From the NCBI GenBank assembly GCA_965231765.1, contig OZ246887.1, forward strand, positions 2,666,001-2,730,000: 64,000 bases of DNA, read 5' to 3'. Source of the DNA: JAAXHF01 sp963665955 (GTDB lineage: Bacteria > Desulfobacterota > Binatia > Bin18). Under the pieces are notes generated by a model. It ran no database searches. It saw only the letters and a program-made list of their open reading frames with translations, and was not told the origin of the DNA. This document shows, one piece after another, positions 35,465-44,502 of this stretch. A program made the translations under genes and the position numbers. Positions within the stretch are counted from its first letter, which is position 1. Each line of letters opens with the position of its first letter.

Positions 35465-38089
35465 ATGGATCTCAATCGTTTGACTGAAAAATTACAAGAA
35501 GCTCTCCACGGCGCACAGGCGCTGGCGACTCGGCGTAACCACCAAGGGGTGGATGTTGAGCACGTACTGGCCGCATTGGTAGAGCAACAAGAAGGCTTGG
35601 CCGTCGCCCTGCTGGCAGCGGCTGGTATTGCACCGAGCGCCGTCCGGGAAGGCATTGAACAAGAACTGCATAAAATCCCTCAAGTCTCTGGGCCAGGAAT
35701 GAGCACCCAGCAAGTGCATATCACCCAGCGCCTGGCCCAGCTCCTGACTCAGGCTGAAGACGAGGCCAAGGGTCTGAAAGACGAATATGTCAGCGTTGAG
35801 CATTTACTGCTGGCGATGCTGGCCGACACCAAAGGTGGAGCTGGTCGCTTACTCCAAGCGTTGGGCGTAAGCCGCGATAAACTGATGCAGTCACTCCAAA
35901 AGGTCCGTGGCCATCAACGGGTGACCAGCCAAAATCCCGAAACAACCTACCAAGCCCTTGAACGCTACGGACGTGATCTGACCCAGCTGGCGACGCAAGG
36001 CAAGCTCGACCCAGTCGTTGGTCGGGATGAGGAAATTCGACGTGTCGTCCAAGTCCTGTCACGCCGGACCAAGAACAACCCGGTCCTGATCGGTGACCCA
36101 GGTGTCGGGAAAACTGCCATTGTCGAAGGCTTAGCCCAGCGTATCGTTCGGGGCGATGTACCCGACAGCCTCAAAAACAAAAGGCTGATCGGACTCGATA
36201 TGGGCGCGCTGATTGCTGGCGCAAAATTTCGGGGCGAGTTTGAAGAACGGCTCAAAGCTGTGCTCAAAGAAATCCAGGAATCTGAGGGTGAAGTTGTTCT
36301 GTTCATCGACGAACTCCATACCGTTGTGGGAGCCGGTAGTGCAGAAGGTGCCATGGATGCCTCCAATCTACTGAAACCCATGCTGGCTCGGGGTGAGCTG
36401 CATTGCATCGGCGCAACAACGTTGGACGAATATCGCAAATATGTCGAGAAAGACCGGGCCTTGGAGCGTCGCTTCCAGCCAGTCGTGGTTGACCAACCAA
36501 CGGTTCCGGACACAATTTCGATCTTACGTGGTTTGCGAGAACGCTATGAAGTCCACCACGGTGTCCGGATTAAAGATGCCTCGCTGGTGACCGCAGCCGT
36601 GCTCTCAGATCGGTATATCAGCGATCGCTTCTTACCGGATAAAGCCATTGACCTGATCGATGAAGCCGCCGCAAAACTGCGCACGGAAATTGACTCGATG
36701 CCAACTGAGCTTGACGAAGTTTCACGCAGAGTGATGCAGCTGGAGATCGAACGCGAAGCGCTGCGCAAAGAAACTGACGCCGTATCGCAGGAGCGGCTCA
36801 CAAAACTGGAGAAAGAACTGGCCGATTGCAAGGCCGACGCTGACCAAATGCGGGCGCACTGGGAAGGAGAAAAAGATGCCATTGGTCAGCTGCGCGAGGT
36901 AAAAGAAGAAATCGAGAAAACCCGACGTGCCATCGAACAGGCCGAACGTGAGTACGATCTCAACCGAGTCGCACAGCTGCGCTACGGACAGCTGGCCCAG
37001 CTGGAACGTAAGTTGGCAGACGAAGAAGCCCGTTTGCAGAATGACAAAGGTGGTCCACGTCTGCTCAAAGAAGAGGTTGATGAAGATGATATCGCAGCCG
37101 TTGTTGCGCGCTGGACCGGCATTCCAGTCTCAAAGCTGCTCGAAGGCGAGCGGAAAAAACTGCTCCAGTTAGGCGAACATCTCCATAAACGCCTGATTGG
37201 TCAGGAAGAGGCCGTGCAAGCCGTGGCCGATGCCGTGATCCGAGCCCGCTCAGGTCTCAAAGATCCCAAGCGGCCAATCGGCTCATTTATCTTCCTCGGC
37301 CCAACTGGGGTCGGTAAAACCGAACTGGGTCGCGCGCTGGCGGAGTTTTTGTTTGATGATGAGAACAATATGATCCGGCTTGATATGTCCGAATACATGG
37401 AGAAGCACACCGTAGCCCGTTTGATTGGTGCCCCTCCGGGATATGTCGGATATGATGAGGGGGGCCAGCTAACCGAAGCGGTGCGGCGACGCCCGTATGC
37501 GGTCATCTTGTTCGATGAAATTGAGAAGGCCCATCCTGATGTATTCAACTTGCTGTTGCAGATTCTGGATGATGGCAGGCTCACCGATGGGCACGGACGG
37601 ACGGTGGATTTTAAAAACAGTGTTGTCATTATGACTTCGAACATTGGGAGCCAGCATATTCTGGGCTACCGAGGGGGCGATGATCCCAGCGCTTTTGAGC
37701 AGATGAAGCGCGACGTATTAGAGGCACTGCGACACCAGTTTCGGCCGGAGTTCTTGAACCGGGTTGACGAGACAGTCGTCTTCCACAGTCTGTCGCGTGA
37801 ACATCTCAAATCGATTGTCGATATTCAACTCGCACTGCTCCGCGCCCGATTGGCAGAACGCCATATTACGCTTGATCTGACTGAGCAGGCGAAGGAGTAC
37901 TTTGCTGAGACGGGCTATGATCCGAGTTATGGGGCGCGGCCGCTCAAACGCCTCTTGCAAAAAGAGATCGAAACCAACCTGGGGCGGAAGCTGCTAGCGA
38001 ATGAAGTCAGAGATCATGACCATGTTGTGGTTGATTGGGATGGAAAGAATCTGAGTTTCTCTTCTCAGGTGGCTTCGGCGGCAGCGTAA
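35465..38089 (+). CDS. clpB: ATP-dependent chaperone ClpB
   Basis: 874 residues from the ATG at 35465 behind GAGGAGG; the frame is open further upstream without a ribosome site. Disaggregase working with DnaK. Clp N-domain (1-150), AAA module 1 with GDPGVGKT and LFIDELHT, coiled-coil M-domain (about 400-530), AAA module 2 with GPTGVGKT and VILFDEIEKAHP, then C-terminal D2-small. The length is normal. Confidence 0.97.
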   Translation: MDLNRLTEKLQEALHGAQALATRRNHQGVDVEHVLAALVEQQEGLAVALLAAAGIAPSAVREGIEQELHKIPQVSGPGMSTQQVHITQRLAQLLTQAEDEAKGLKDEYVSVEHLLLAMLADTKGGAGRLLQALGVSRDKLMQSLQKVRGHQRVTSQNPETTYQALERYGRDLTQLATQGKLDPVVGRDEEIRRVVQVLSRRTKNNPVLIGDPGVGKTAIVEGLAQRIVRGDVPDSLKNKRLIGLDMGALIAGAKFRGEFEERLKAVLKEIQESEGEVVLFIDELHTVVGAGSAEGAMDASNLLKPMLARGELHCIGATTLDEYRKYVEKDRALERRFQPVVVDQPTVPDTISILRGLRERYEVHHGVRIKDASLVTAAVLSDRYISDRFLPDKAIDLIDEAAAKLRTEIDSMPTELDEVSRRVMQLEIEREALRKETDAVSQERLTKLEKELADCKADADQMRAHWEGEKDAIGQLREVKEEIEKTRRAIEQAEREYDLNRVAQLRYGQLAQLERKLADEEARLQNDKGGPRLLKEEVDEDDIAAVVARWTGIPVSKLLEGERKKLLQLGEHLHKRLIGQEEAVQAVADAVIRARSGLKDPKRPIGSFIFLGPTGVGKTELGRALAEFLFDDENNMIRLDMSEYMEKHTVARLIGAPPGYVGYDEGGQLTEAVRRRPYAVILFDEIEKAHPDVFNLLLQILDDGRLTDGHGRTVDFKNSVVIMTSNIGSQHILGYRGGDDPSAFEQMKRDVLEALRHQFRPEFLNRVDETVVFHSLSREHLKSIVDIQLALLRARLAERHITLDLTEQAKEYFAETGYDPSYGARPLKRLLQKEIETNLGRKLLANEVRDHDHVVVDWDGKNLSFSSQVASAAA

Positions 38090-38123
38090 AGCACTTTTGT
38101 TATTCCCTGCTTGCCTGCCTTTC

Positions 38124-38146
38124 TCCCTCTCCCTCAGGGAGAGGGA
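38124..38146 (+). terminator. Hairpin after clpB
   Basis: TCCCTCTCCCT and AGGGAGAGGGA form an 11-bp stem around a single C (the hairpin loop would open by a few pairs). No T-run follows. It lies 35 bp after the clpB stop and is related to the hairpin at 35121-35148; it may act as a terminator or simply be a repeat. Confidence 0.4.
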
Positions 38147-38244
38147 ATTGAAGCCAGGTACACTGCTGACAGTGACGGGGCTACCCTCAACACCTCCCCT
38201 CTCTTCTCGTTGACAGTCAGAGCCATTTTCCATACGCTGAAAGC

Positions 38245-38907
38245 GTGGCTACACGCGAAAGAATCCTTGAAACAGCAGCCCAGCTTTTTGCCACCCATGG
38301 CTACGCCGATACCTCTTTGGCCCAGGTTGCGCGTGATACCCAGGTGAGTAAGGCTCTGGTCTTATGGTATTTCGAGACCAAGGAGCAGCTGTTTCGCACT
38401 GCACTCCAACACTTTCTTGCCCCGTATTCCATTGATGAACAAAATCTTTTGGGACTGAATGCCGGAGAACAGCTCGAAAAGCTGATTGGGGACTACTCCG
38501 AGTTCATTGCTGAAAATGTCGATTCCGTCAAGTTTATGCTCGGTCAAGTGGTACGAGAAGAAGAAAGCTCCAAAGACTTAGTTGCCCATGTGAGTGGACT
38601 CTACCGGGTCTATCGTGGCCTGCTGGCAACGATTCTTGAGCGCGGTCGGGAAACCGGACAGTTTGCCACTCGGGTGAAGCCGACTGAAGACGCCGCGCTG
38701 ATTATGGCGACCTTGAATGGGGTGTTGGTCCAGCAGATTGTCGAGCCGGATAATGCGGATACTCTGCGGGGATTGCTGACGCGGGCCAAGCAAGTCATCT
38801 ATACCCATTTGGCTCATCAGCCAGATTCTGCTGACACCGCCGACACAGGGCGTGGGCCTGCTGTCGTTGATCCGGGTGCATGCGATACCGCGTCCAGTGA
38901 ACGCTAA
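38245..38907 (+). CDS. TetR-family transcriptional regulator
   Basis: 220 residues from a GTG at 38245. The N-terminal helix-turn-helix is clear (RERILETAAQLFATHGYADTSLAQVARDTQVSKALVLWYFETKEQLF). The ligand domain is diverged. The last 25 residues are low in conservation. It probably controls itself or the dodecin/MBL genes that follow on the same strand, though no operator is visible. Confidence 0.85.
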   Translation: MATRERILETAAQLFATHGYADTSLAQVARDTQVSKALVLWYFETKEQLFRTALQHFLAPYSIDEQNLLGLNAGEQLEKLIGDYSEFIAENVDSVKFMLGQVVREEESSKDLVAHVSGLYRVYRGLLATILERGRETGQFATRVKPTEDAALIMATLNGVLVQQIVEPDNADTLRGLLTRAKQVIYTHLAHQPDSADTADTGRGPAVVDPGACDTASSER

Positions 38908-38942
38908 CAGTCCTGTTCTCTTTGTTATAAGGAGGTCCCAGC

Positions 38943-39155
38943 ATGATCGAAAAAACGATCGAACTCACCGGTAGCTCAAAGGTGAGCATTGAAGATGCCG
39001 TGTCCTTGGCCGTTTCCCGTGCAGCTGTCACTATCAGTGGGATTGAGGAAGTCGAGGTGACTGATATCAAAGCGATTGTTGAGGACGGAGCCATCGCCCG
39101 CTGGAGGGTCAAAATAAAAGCGACCTTCCCAGTGAAAGATCGCGTACATGAGTAA
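38943..39155 (+). CDS. Dodecin family flavin-binding protein
   Basis: 70 residues, the normal dodecin size. MIEKTIELTGSSKVSIEDAV, then EVEVTDIKAIVEDGAIARWRVKIKATF is the beta-alpha-beta-beta fold that assembles into a dodecamer binding flavins. The Trp in RWRVK is the expected isoalloxazine stacking residue. AAGGAGGTCC ribosome site. It overlaps the next gene by 8 bp. Confidence 0.92.
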   Translation: MIEKTIELTGSSKVSIEDAVSLAVSRAAVTISGIEEVEVTDIKAIVEDGAIARWRVKIKATFPVKDRVHE

Positions 39156-40146
39156 AATTATGGAAGAAGCCAAAATCCACGAAGTTGCTTCGGGCATTTT
39201 TCAAATCTATATGCCGCTGCCAATGCGGCCGACGATTGTCAACATCCACCTCGTCCGGGACGGAGATGAATGGGCGCTGTTTGATACGGGGATGCACACC
39301 GCAGAGAGCATCGCCACATTAAAATCGGCGATGAAGCAGGTTGGCTGCGCGCCGTCAGATATCAAAAAGATGATTTGTACCCATCACCATGCTGACCACT
39401 TTGGCACGTCACGCACCTACAAAGAATTGACTGGGGCTGAGGTGTATCTCAATCCGCTTGAGAAGCAGCGAGTTGAGCGTATGCAGTCGGATGCCCCGCG
39501 TCCTGAAGCTCTGGAATTCTTCCGTTCACATGGCATCCCAATGGACGAGTTCAAGGATGGACCGCCAACCCCAGCCAGTTATTTTGGCACGCGTTATATG
39601 CCGGTCATGCCAGATCATCCGATTGAAGATGGGGATATCCTGCATGTCGGTGACCGTGAAGTGCAGGCGGTTTGGACGCCAGGCCATACCCCTGGCCACT
39701 GCTGCTTCTATTTTCCGAAAGACAAGGTCATGATTGCTGGCGATCACTTATTGCCAAAAATCACCCCGCATGTGGGTGTGTTCTACACCGGGCCGCAAAA
39801 CCCGCTCCAGGATTTCATTCACTCCCACGAGAAAATTCAGGAGCTGGATGTTGAGCTTGTCCTGCCCGCCCATGGGGGCAATTTCAAAGACCATCGCTAC
39901 CGCGCCAAACAAATCATTCAGCACCATGTCTATCGGTTAAAAGAAATTCATGATCAGACCCATGGTCAAGCCATTACTGCGTTTGATGTGTCCATGAACG
40001 TCTTTAACTTGGGGAAAGAGAAGCCGCCTATCTTCCTCATAATGGCAGCGACATTTGAAACCTTGTCGCACCTGCACCTGCTGATGTATGACGGGAAGGT
40101 CGAGCGAGTTGAAGAAGACGGCTATACCAAGTTTGTTTCTCACTGA
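39148..40146 (+). CDS. MBL-fold metallo-hydrolase
   Basis: 332 residues. Zinc motif THHHADHFG (HxHxDH, about 75-83), TPGHTPGHC, GDHLLPKITPH and LPAHGG complete the binuclear metal site. Translation start overlaps the dodecin stop. The substrate is unknown; RNase Z-like exonuclease features are lacking, so a thioesterase- or lactonase-like hydrolase fits better. Confidence 0.9.
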   Translation: MSKIMEEAKIHEVASGIFQIYMPLPMRPTIVNIHLVRDGDEWALFDTGMHTAESIATLKSAMKQVGCAPSDIKKMICTHHHADHFGTSRTYKELTGAEVYLNPLEKQRVERMQSDAPRPEALEFFRSHGIPMDEFKDGPPTPASYFGTRYMPVMPDHPIEDGDILHVGDREVQAVWTPGHTPGHCCFYFPKDKVMIAGDHLLPKITPHVGVFYTGPQNPLQDFIHSHEKIQELDVELVLPAHGGNFKDHRYRAKQIIQHHVYRLKEIHDQTHGQAITAFDVSMNVFNLGKEKPPIFLIMAATFETLSHLHLLMYDGKVERVEEDGYTKFVSH

Positions 40147-40188
40147 GATCCCCCCCTCAGCCCTAAATGGGCGAGGGAAAAGAATACG

Positions 40189-40926
40189 ATGCGATACACC
40201 ATCTTCGATATCGAGACGCGTATCGACAAAGGTCTGGTGCGGGAGACCTATCTCCCGCACGCGGATAGCGCAGAGGTCTCGGACGAAGACGCCTACACCC
40301 AAGTTCAGCAGCAACTGCGCCAGACGCAGGGCAATGATTTTTTTCCACTGTCCTTTCATGTCCCGGTCTCTATTGCAGTTGGCCAAGTCAATGATGAGCG
40401 GATCTTAACTGCAGTCGAGACGCTTGACGAGGAAAACTCGGACGAAGAAACCATCGTTCGGACTTTCTGGCAACGTCTTGAGCGCTTTCGGGGCACGCTT
40501 GTCACATTTAATGGCCGTAATTTTGATCTGCCGGTGCTTGAACTCCAAGCCCTCAAATACGGCTGCCCGGCGGCGCGCTACTTCAGCGGCAAAGCCCGCT
40601 ACCGCTTCACCGAAGAAGGACATTATGACCTGTATGACTTTATCACCAACTTTGGCGTGCAACGCCTCAAAGGTGGCTTTAACCTGTTGGCCAAGCTGAT
40701 CGGCCTGCCAGGCAAAATGGGCATTGACGGTTCAATGGTCCAGCCGTTGTGGGAAGAAGGTCGGCTGCCTGAGATTCATCGCTACTGTCGGAGCGATGTC
40801 ATTCAGACGTATTTCCTATTCTTGCGTATCGAACTCGTCCGAGGACGCCTGACACCAGAGCAATACGCAGAGACGCTCGAAAAATCGGCCGAATTTCGTG
40901 AACAGCTCGAAGCTGAAGCGTCTTAA
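40189..40926 (+). CDS. Predicted 3'-5' exonuclease (PolB/DnaQ-like)
   Basis: 245 residues. DEDD-type exonuclease motifs: FDIET near the N-terminus, VTFNGRNFDLPVLE, and YCRSDVIQTYFLFLR near 198-212. The family is an uncharacterised exonuclease related to the proofreading domain of archaeal/bacterial PolB. It has no polymerase domain. Confidence 0.85.
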   Translation: MRYTIFDIETRIDKGLVRETYLPHADSAEVSDEDAYTQVQQQLRQTQGNDFFPLSFHVPVSIAVGQVNDERILTAVETLDEENSDEETIVRTFWQRLERFRGTLVTFNGRNFDLPVLELQALKYGCPAARYFSGKARYRFTEEGHYDLYDFITNFGVQRLKGGFNLLAKLIGLPGKMGIDGSMVQPLWEEGRLPEIHRYCRSDVIQTYFLFLRIELVRGRLTPEQYAETLEKSAEFREQLEAEAS

Positions 40927-40951
40927 AAAAAGACGCCCTATCAGGGCGTCT
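40925..40951 (-). terminator. Rho-independent terminator for the leftward gene
   Basis: Stem AGACGCCCT (40931-40939) with AGGGCGTCT (40943-40951), loop ATC. On the minus strand it is followed by a run of Ts (AAAAAAA at 40925-40931 on the plus strand), so it ends transcription of the gene at 40983-41453 and could work weakly for the exonuclease gene too. Confidence 0.85.
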
Positions 40952-40982
40952 CTACAGGTTGACATTGTATATCGGGAGGTGG

Positions 40983-41453
40983 CTATGCGGCTTGGGCCGT
41001 ATCTGCTTGGGAGGAGCCGGAGGACTGGTGGACTGACAGGGTGTGGCGGCGTCCACTGACCCGACGGAAAGGCGAGTGGAAAATAATCGTATGTTCTTGA
41101 TTCTCGTTATACTCGGCGAGGTGAACGGTTTTCCAGTTTAACAGGCCACTACGGAGATAGTCTGACTCAATACTCAACGCCGCACAGATATTCTCAAAGG
41201 AAAACGGCCAAGACGTATCGCCCGACTGGATCCACTCTTCAGTTTCCCGTAATAAACGCCGCTGTCGCCGATTCGCTCCAGGGACAGACTTTTGAAACGT
41301 AGCGATGGCATCTTCCATCACAGCCAGCATCAGCCGTTTCTCAGGCTGAGCTGATCCTTCGGCTTGGCGCCGATCGAAGAACTGTGAAGGAACCAGAATA
41401 TCCAATTCGATCTGTGTTGCACTCGGCTCTTCCGTGACCACAGTGTTTGCCAT
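40983..41453 (-). CDS. Hypothetical protein
   Basis: 156 residues from the ATG at 41453 (MANTVVTEEPSATQ) behind GGAG; a longer reading from 41564 runs through a repetitive leader and is less likely. A central part (ANRRQRRLLRETEEWIQ, DTSWPFSFENICAALSIESDYLRSGL) looks like a small helical domain. Ser/Gln/Ala-rich tail. No family recognised. It ends just before a clear terminator. Confidence 0.65.
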   Translation of the reverse strand: MANTVVTEEPSATQIELDILVPSQFFDRRQAEGSAQPEKRLMLAVMEDAIATFQKSVPGANRRQRRLLRETEEWIQSGDTSWPFSFENICAALSIESDYLRSGLLNWKTVHLAEYNENQEHTIIFHSPFRRVSGRRHTLSVHQSSGSSQADTAQAA

Positions 41454-41455
41454 TG

Positions 41456-41500
41456 CTTCTCCTCGCTTCTCCTTGCTTCTTCTTGCTTCTTCTTGGGCAA
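41456..41500. repeat. Short tandem repeat in a 5' leader
   Basis: Four to five imperfect copies of GCTTCTTCTT-like decamers on the plus strand, immediately upstream of the leftward gene starting at 41453. On the transcript they read as AAGAAGCAAGAAG-type, purine-rich repeats containing extra ribosome-site-like GGAG sequences. Confidence 0.6.
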
Positions 41501-41730
41501 GTGTGAGCACAATTGCCTGATTCTCTCTTAGGTATGAGCAGGAAACGTGCCAAAAATTGAACACAAAAGAAGGGCGAAAATCCAGGCTTTTCCCAGGTTT
41601 TTATTCTCTCTTGAAAATAATTGGGCATGGCTGCACTAAAAAAAGACATATCATTTTGAATGCGGTGTCTTAAAATGCGACAAAACTGAGGCCTTGAGTA
41701 AAATCCAAACTCGCTTCGTCAGAACACAGT

Positions 41731-42108
41731 ATGCCACGCCTGTCAAAATCCAAGCTGTCCCTTTTCCTGTCTCTTTTTTTGATACAATTCGGGACGGGCT
41801 GTGTGACGCAGACTGAACGGGTGGCAAACCGTCCATATGCCACTTCTCCCAAAGACGAGACGGTCTGGGAAGAGGTCCAACGGGAGTTTGGCTGGGAGGA
41901 ATCTTCGTCTGGGGAGCCCTTTTACAAGAGTACAGCTCGGGGCATAAAAGAAACCGTATCAGGTTGGTTTGAGGAAGAAGAAGATACGTCGGGCAAAGGC
42001 TACGATTGGAACGATGCGCGCCGCCAGTACGAAATCAGGCGACAACACGCCATTCAGCGCGTCCGCCAGCAGAATACGCTTGAAGGCCGGATAGAAATAC
42101 AGCAGTAA
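41731..42108 (+). CDS. Putative lipoprotein
   Basis: 125 residues. A basic start, hydrophobic LSLFLSLFLIQ and a lipobox-like FGTGC give a lipoprotein signal. The mature part is acidic, then rich in Arg and Gln near the C-terminus. No family recognised. The ATG lacks a strong ribosome site. Confidence 0.6.
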   Translation: MPRLSKSKLSLFLSLFLIQFGTGCVTQTERVANRPYATSPKDETVWEEVQREFGWEESSSGEPFYKSTARGIKETVSGWFEEEEDTSGKGYDWNDARRQYEIRRQHAIQRVRQQNTLEGRIEIQQ

Positions 42109-42198
42109 AACAGGTCCGCCATCCACTCAATGATCGTGCCAGCATGGTGTCCATCTGGCCATGCTTCGGGCCGGGGATAAGCGTTGTAAGGTTGATGT

Positions 42199-42465
42199 TC
42201 ATGCTGGTTTCCGCCGATACACGTCCCGCCGGTGGGCGATACGGACGACCAGCACCAAGAGCGCATCGTCCTGCACTTCGTACAGCACGCGGTAGTCGTC
42301 GACGCGAAGTCGACGCAGGCCCCGCAACTCGCCCTTCAGCGCGTTGCCCAGGAAAGGGTTCTCCGCCAGCCGGTCAATGGCCTCGATAATCCGCGCGCGG
42401 TTCGGCTTCGCGACGCGCTCCAATTCCTTGGCCGCGCTGCCCTTAATCCGTATCGAGAAGATCAC
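42199..42465 (-). CDS. RelE/ParE-family toxin
   Basis: 88 residues. KELERVAKPNRARIIEAIDRLAENP, LRRLRVDDYRVLYEVQDD and VVRIAHRRDVYRR are the RelE core, with the C-terminal basic/Tyr residues typical of mRNA-cleaving toxins. It overlaps the upstream antitoxin by 23 bp. The pair is visibly GC-rich compared with neighbours, suggesting acquisition. Confidence 0.88.
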   Translation of the reverse strand: MIFSIRIKGSAAKELERVAKPNRARIIEAIDRLAENPFLGNALKGELRGLRRLRVDDYRVLYEVQDDALLVLVVRIAHRRDVYRRKPA

Positions 42466-42664
42466 GCCTGACCCGATCCCAGTCCAGCACCGGATCGTTC
42501 GGGTCCTGGAGCCGTTCGATGGCTACCGAGAGATCGTCGAAGTCTTCAAGGTAACGCTCAACCGCCTGACGGACGATCTCTGCCCGGCTGCGCTTGAGAC
42601 GGCTTGCAGCCGCGTCCAGCGCGTCAACGACCGCATCCGGCAAGCGCGCGGTAATCTGATTCAT
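42443..42664 (-). CDS. Ribbon-helix-helix antitoxin
   Basis: 73 residues. ITARLPDAVVDALDAAASRLKRSRAEIVRQAVERYLED is a CopG/RHH DNA-binding domain; the acidic C-terminus (about 45-73) would wrap the toxin. It precedes and overlaps the RelE-type toxin gene, the normal antitoxin-first order. Confidence 0.85.
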   Translation of the reverse strand: MNQITARLPDAVVDALDAAASRLKRSRAEIVRQAVERYLEDFDDLSVAIERLQDPNDPVLDWDRVRRDLLDTD

Positions 42665-43212
42665 GATAACTCCGAAGCCCTTTAATGTCCTTCACTTCAC
42701 ATTACTGTGGAGTGATGCTCAGGTCAATGCTGGCCGCCGCGCGAAATGCGGTCAGCAGCGGCGACGGGTCACCCCGCACGATGCGCACGGATTTCGGAGT
42801 GACCGACGTTTCTGGTTGAGTGTCAGGCGACGACAAGGCGGGCCATCGCTTCCGGCTCGAAGTGTCATCGAGCAACTTTCCGCTCAACAAACGATTTTCC
42901 ATGACAATCGGTACCCGTCGCATTTGGTGCTGCCGATGATTCCGAGGTAGGAGAGGTGCCGAGGCGTCTGGCGGTATTGCGGCAGATTATACGCCTCCAT
43001 ATGGAGCCGATGTCAATGCGGCACGATGAACACTACAACCGTCCTCCTCTTTACAGCGCCACCTAGGCTTGCAGTTCTCGCTTTAGTATGACGGCAATAA
43101 ATCATGGACTGGCAGGTGTACCTCACGAAAGCGGGGAAGAGTCTTCATACTGCACGCTGCCTCAGACATGCTACGAGAATGGTAGAAACGATCGCGAACG
43201 TATTGGAACGCC
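42665..43212. other. Gene-poor region after the RelE pair
   Basis: About 550 bp. Two overlapping open stretches (42663-42950 plus, 42702-42923 minus) have no recognisable family or ribosome site. A short reading from 43104, MDWQVYLTKAGKSLHTA, is reminiscent of the start of a HEPN-type protein but breaks off into the next gene; this is a weak hint of a decayed gene. Confidence 0.35.
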
Positions 43213-43482
43213 ATGAAAACACAGCTTGCCCTCACCGGAGATGCGAAAATACTCGATGCGCTGAGCCGGTTTCTTGAGAGGTTCGAGAAGCTCACGCCCG
43301 AACCCAGTGTTCCTCCCAAGGCCATTCAAGGGGAAGACAAAGTGGTCTATGTTGAGGCAGGGTATAGAACAGAAGAGGAAACCTTTGCCGCAGGAGATCA
43401 CATGGCTCCGGTTGGAGCGGATATTGTCGAGAAAACGGGCGTGCTGATCGCCTTGGCTCCATTTGTGGCTGGAAGTAAGTAG
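43213..43482 (+). CDS. Hypothetical protein
   Basis: 89 residues, MKTQLALTGDAKILDALSRF and a Pro-rich middle. No family recognised, no ribosome site of note. It sits in the accessory zone between a toxin-antitoxin pair and a truncated gene. Confidence 0.4.
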   Translation: MKTQLALTGDAKILDALSRFLERFEKLTPEPSVPPKAIQGEDKVVYVEAGYRTEEETFAAGDHMAPVGADIVEKTGVLIALAPFVAGSK

Positions 43483-43563
43483 ACGGACTGAGAAATGTAG
43501 CTACGCTTCTAGGGTCGATGCCGAAATCCACACCGTCCAGCAAACGATTATGAGAGTCAGGGA

Positions 43564-43872
43564 GTGAGCAGAGGAAACGAGCACTACCTTCCGCTGCAAG
43601 AGGCCGCACGCCTTGTTGAGGAATGTTCACGCCAGGGGATCGCGGTTATAGGAATAGACTTTGTGCATATCCGAGAGGGTAAGGTTCAGGCTCGCGTTCC
43701 GATCAATTCTGCTGATTGGTCGCCTTTCCTGCAAGCAGCGCGCTGGCAAGATGTCGTTGCCCAATGCAACGCTGCGTCTCTCCGAATCCTTGAACGAGAA
43801 GAACGGGAAGACTCAGAGCAGTTGTGTTCCTTTGTCTTTTTTAGTGAAGAAGAGTGGACCGCGCAGCCATGA
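43564..43872 (+). CDS. Hypothetical protein, GTG start
   Basis: 102 residues from the GTG at 43564. A mixed alpha/beta protein (LQEAARLVEECSRQGIAVIGIDFVHIREGKVQARV, FVFFSEEEW) resembling small immunity-like proteins in size, but I cannot assign a family. Its stop overlaps (ATGA) the start of a truncated gene. Confidence 0.45.
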   Translation: MSRGNEHYLPLQEAARLVEECSRQGIAVIGIDFVHIREGKVQARVPINSADWSPFLQAARWQDVVAQCNAASLRILEREEREDSEQLCSFVFFSEEEWTAQP

Positions 43873-43976
43873 AAGACGAGAACATCGACTTCAACAAATT
43901 TTACGCCGCTTACCCAGCTAAATCTCTAACAATTGTAGCGTGTCGATTTGTTGAAAATCACGTATGTTACGTGTGA
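43869..43976 (+). pseudogene. Truncated gene start
   Basis: ATGA-coupled to the preceding gene; reads MKDENIDFNKFYAAYPAKSL, then about 15 non-conserved codons to a stop at 43974. The N-terminus looks like a real start (FNKFYAAYP), but the rest is replaced by the convergent PIN-toxin module. It probably marks where that module inserted. Confidence 0.45.
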
Positions 43977-44211
43977 TTAGGGTCGTATGCGTCAGCAGTG
44001 CCGTAGCAGCAATGGCACTATCGGCTGCCTTCAGGCGTGTGATCGTATCGCTATCATCATCGGTCAGAAGACGATGGCTGAACAGTTCAAGCTCTGTCAT
44101 TGCTGAGACATAAATGGGCTCTTCTTTGTCGAAAACATCATCAAGGATACGGGCAGCGGACAGCTCGCCATTTAGATAGTAGATGATCGCGTTTGTGTCG
44201 AGGGTATGCAC
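43918..44211 (-). CDS. PIN-domain (VapC-like) toxin, internally shortened
   Basis: 97 residues where VapC-type toxins usually have about 130. LDTNAIIYYLNGE, TELELFSHRLL, KAADSAIAATAL and TRNIRDFQ give all four acidic clusters. About 30 residues normally found between the second and third cluster are missing, an in-frame deletion near RLLTDDDSDTITRLKAADS. Whether it still folds is uncertain. Paired with the small gene upstream. Confidence 0.75.
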   Translation of the reverse strand: MHTLDTNAIIYYLNGELSAARILDDVFDKEEPIYVSAMTELELFSHRLLTDDDSDTITRLKAADSAIAATALLTHTTLITRNIRDFQQIDTLQLLEI

Positions 44212-44217
44212 GAAGGA

Positions 44218-44442
44218 TCATTTTCGGAGTGGTAGAGCGCGGTCCGATTCGGACCGAATGATCTCCTGCTCTTGGATCATTGCGTCGGCGCGATCCTTCC
44301 AGATGCCTTTTGCGCTGTGCCATAAGGCCAGTCGTTCCTTGGCTGGCATTAGGGGATGGATTGTACCCGGATAGCGCTTTTTCGGTGGGGCTTCTTGGTT
44401 TGTCTCTTTCATTGCTCTTTGTACTCGTAAGGATTTAGTCAT
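44218..44442 (-). CDS. Putative antitoxin of the PIN toxin
   Basis: 74 residues (or 64 from MKETNQ at 44412). The C-terminus (LWHSAKGIWKDRADAMIQEQEIIRSESDR) looks like a toxin-wrapping helix of VapB-type antitoxins. No DNA-binding domain is recognisable at the N-terminus. It lies 6 bp upstream of the PIN gene. Confidence 0.6.
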   Translation of the reverse strand: MTKSLRVQRAMKETNQEAPPKKRYPGTIHPLMPAKERLALWHSAKGIWKDRADAMIQEQEIIRSESDRALPLRK

Positions 44443-44502
44443 CTTCCAGCTTCCCTATTGCCTTGAGAATCCGGTGAGATTCAACCATGAGCAAGAGGAT
44501 AT

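Noticed and set aside
42702..42923. A 73-residue leftward reading frame
   Set aside because: No ribosome site, no recognisable family, and overlapped by an equally long frame on the other strand in GC-rich DNA.
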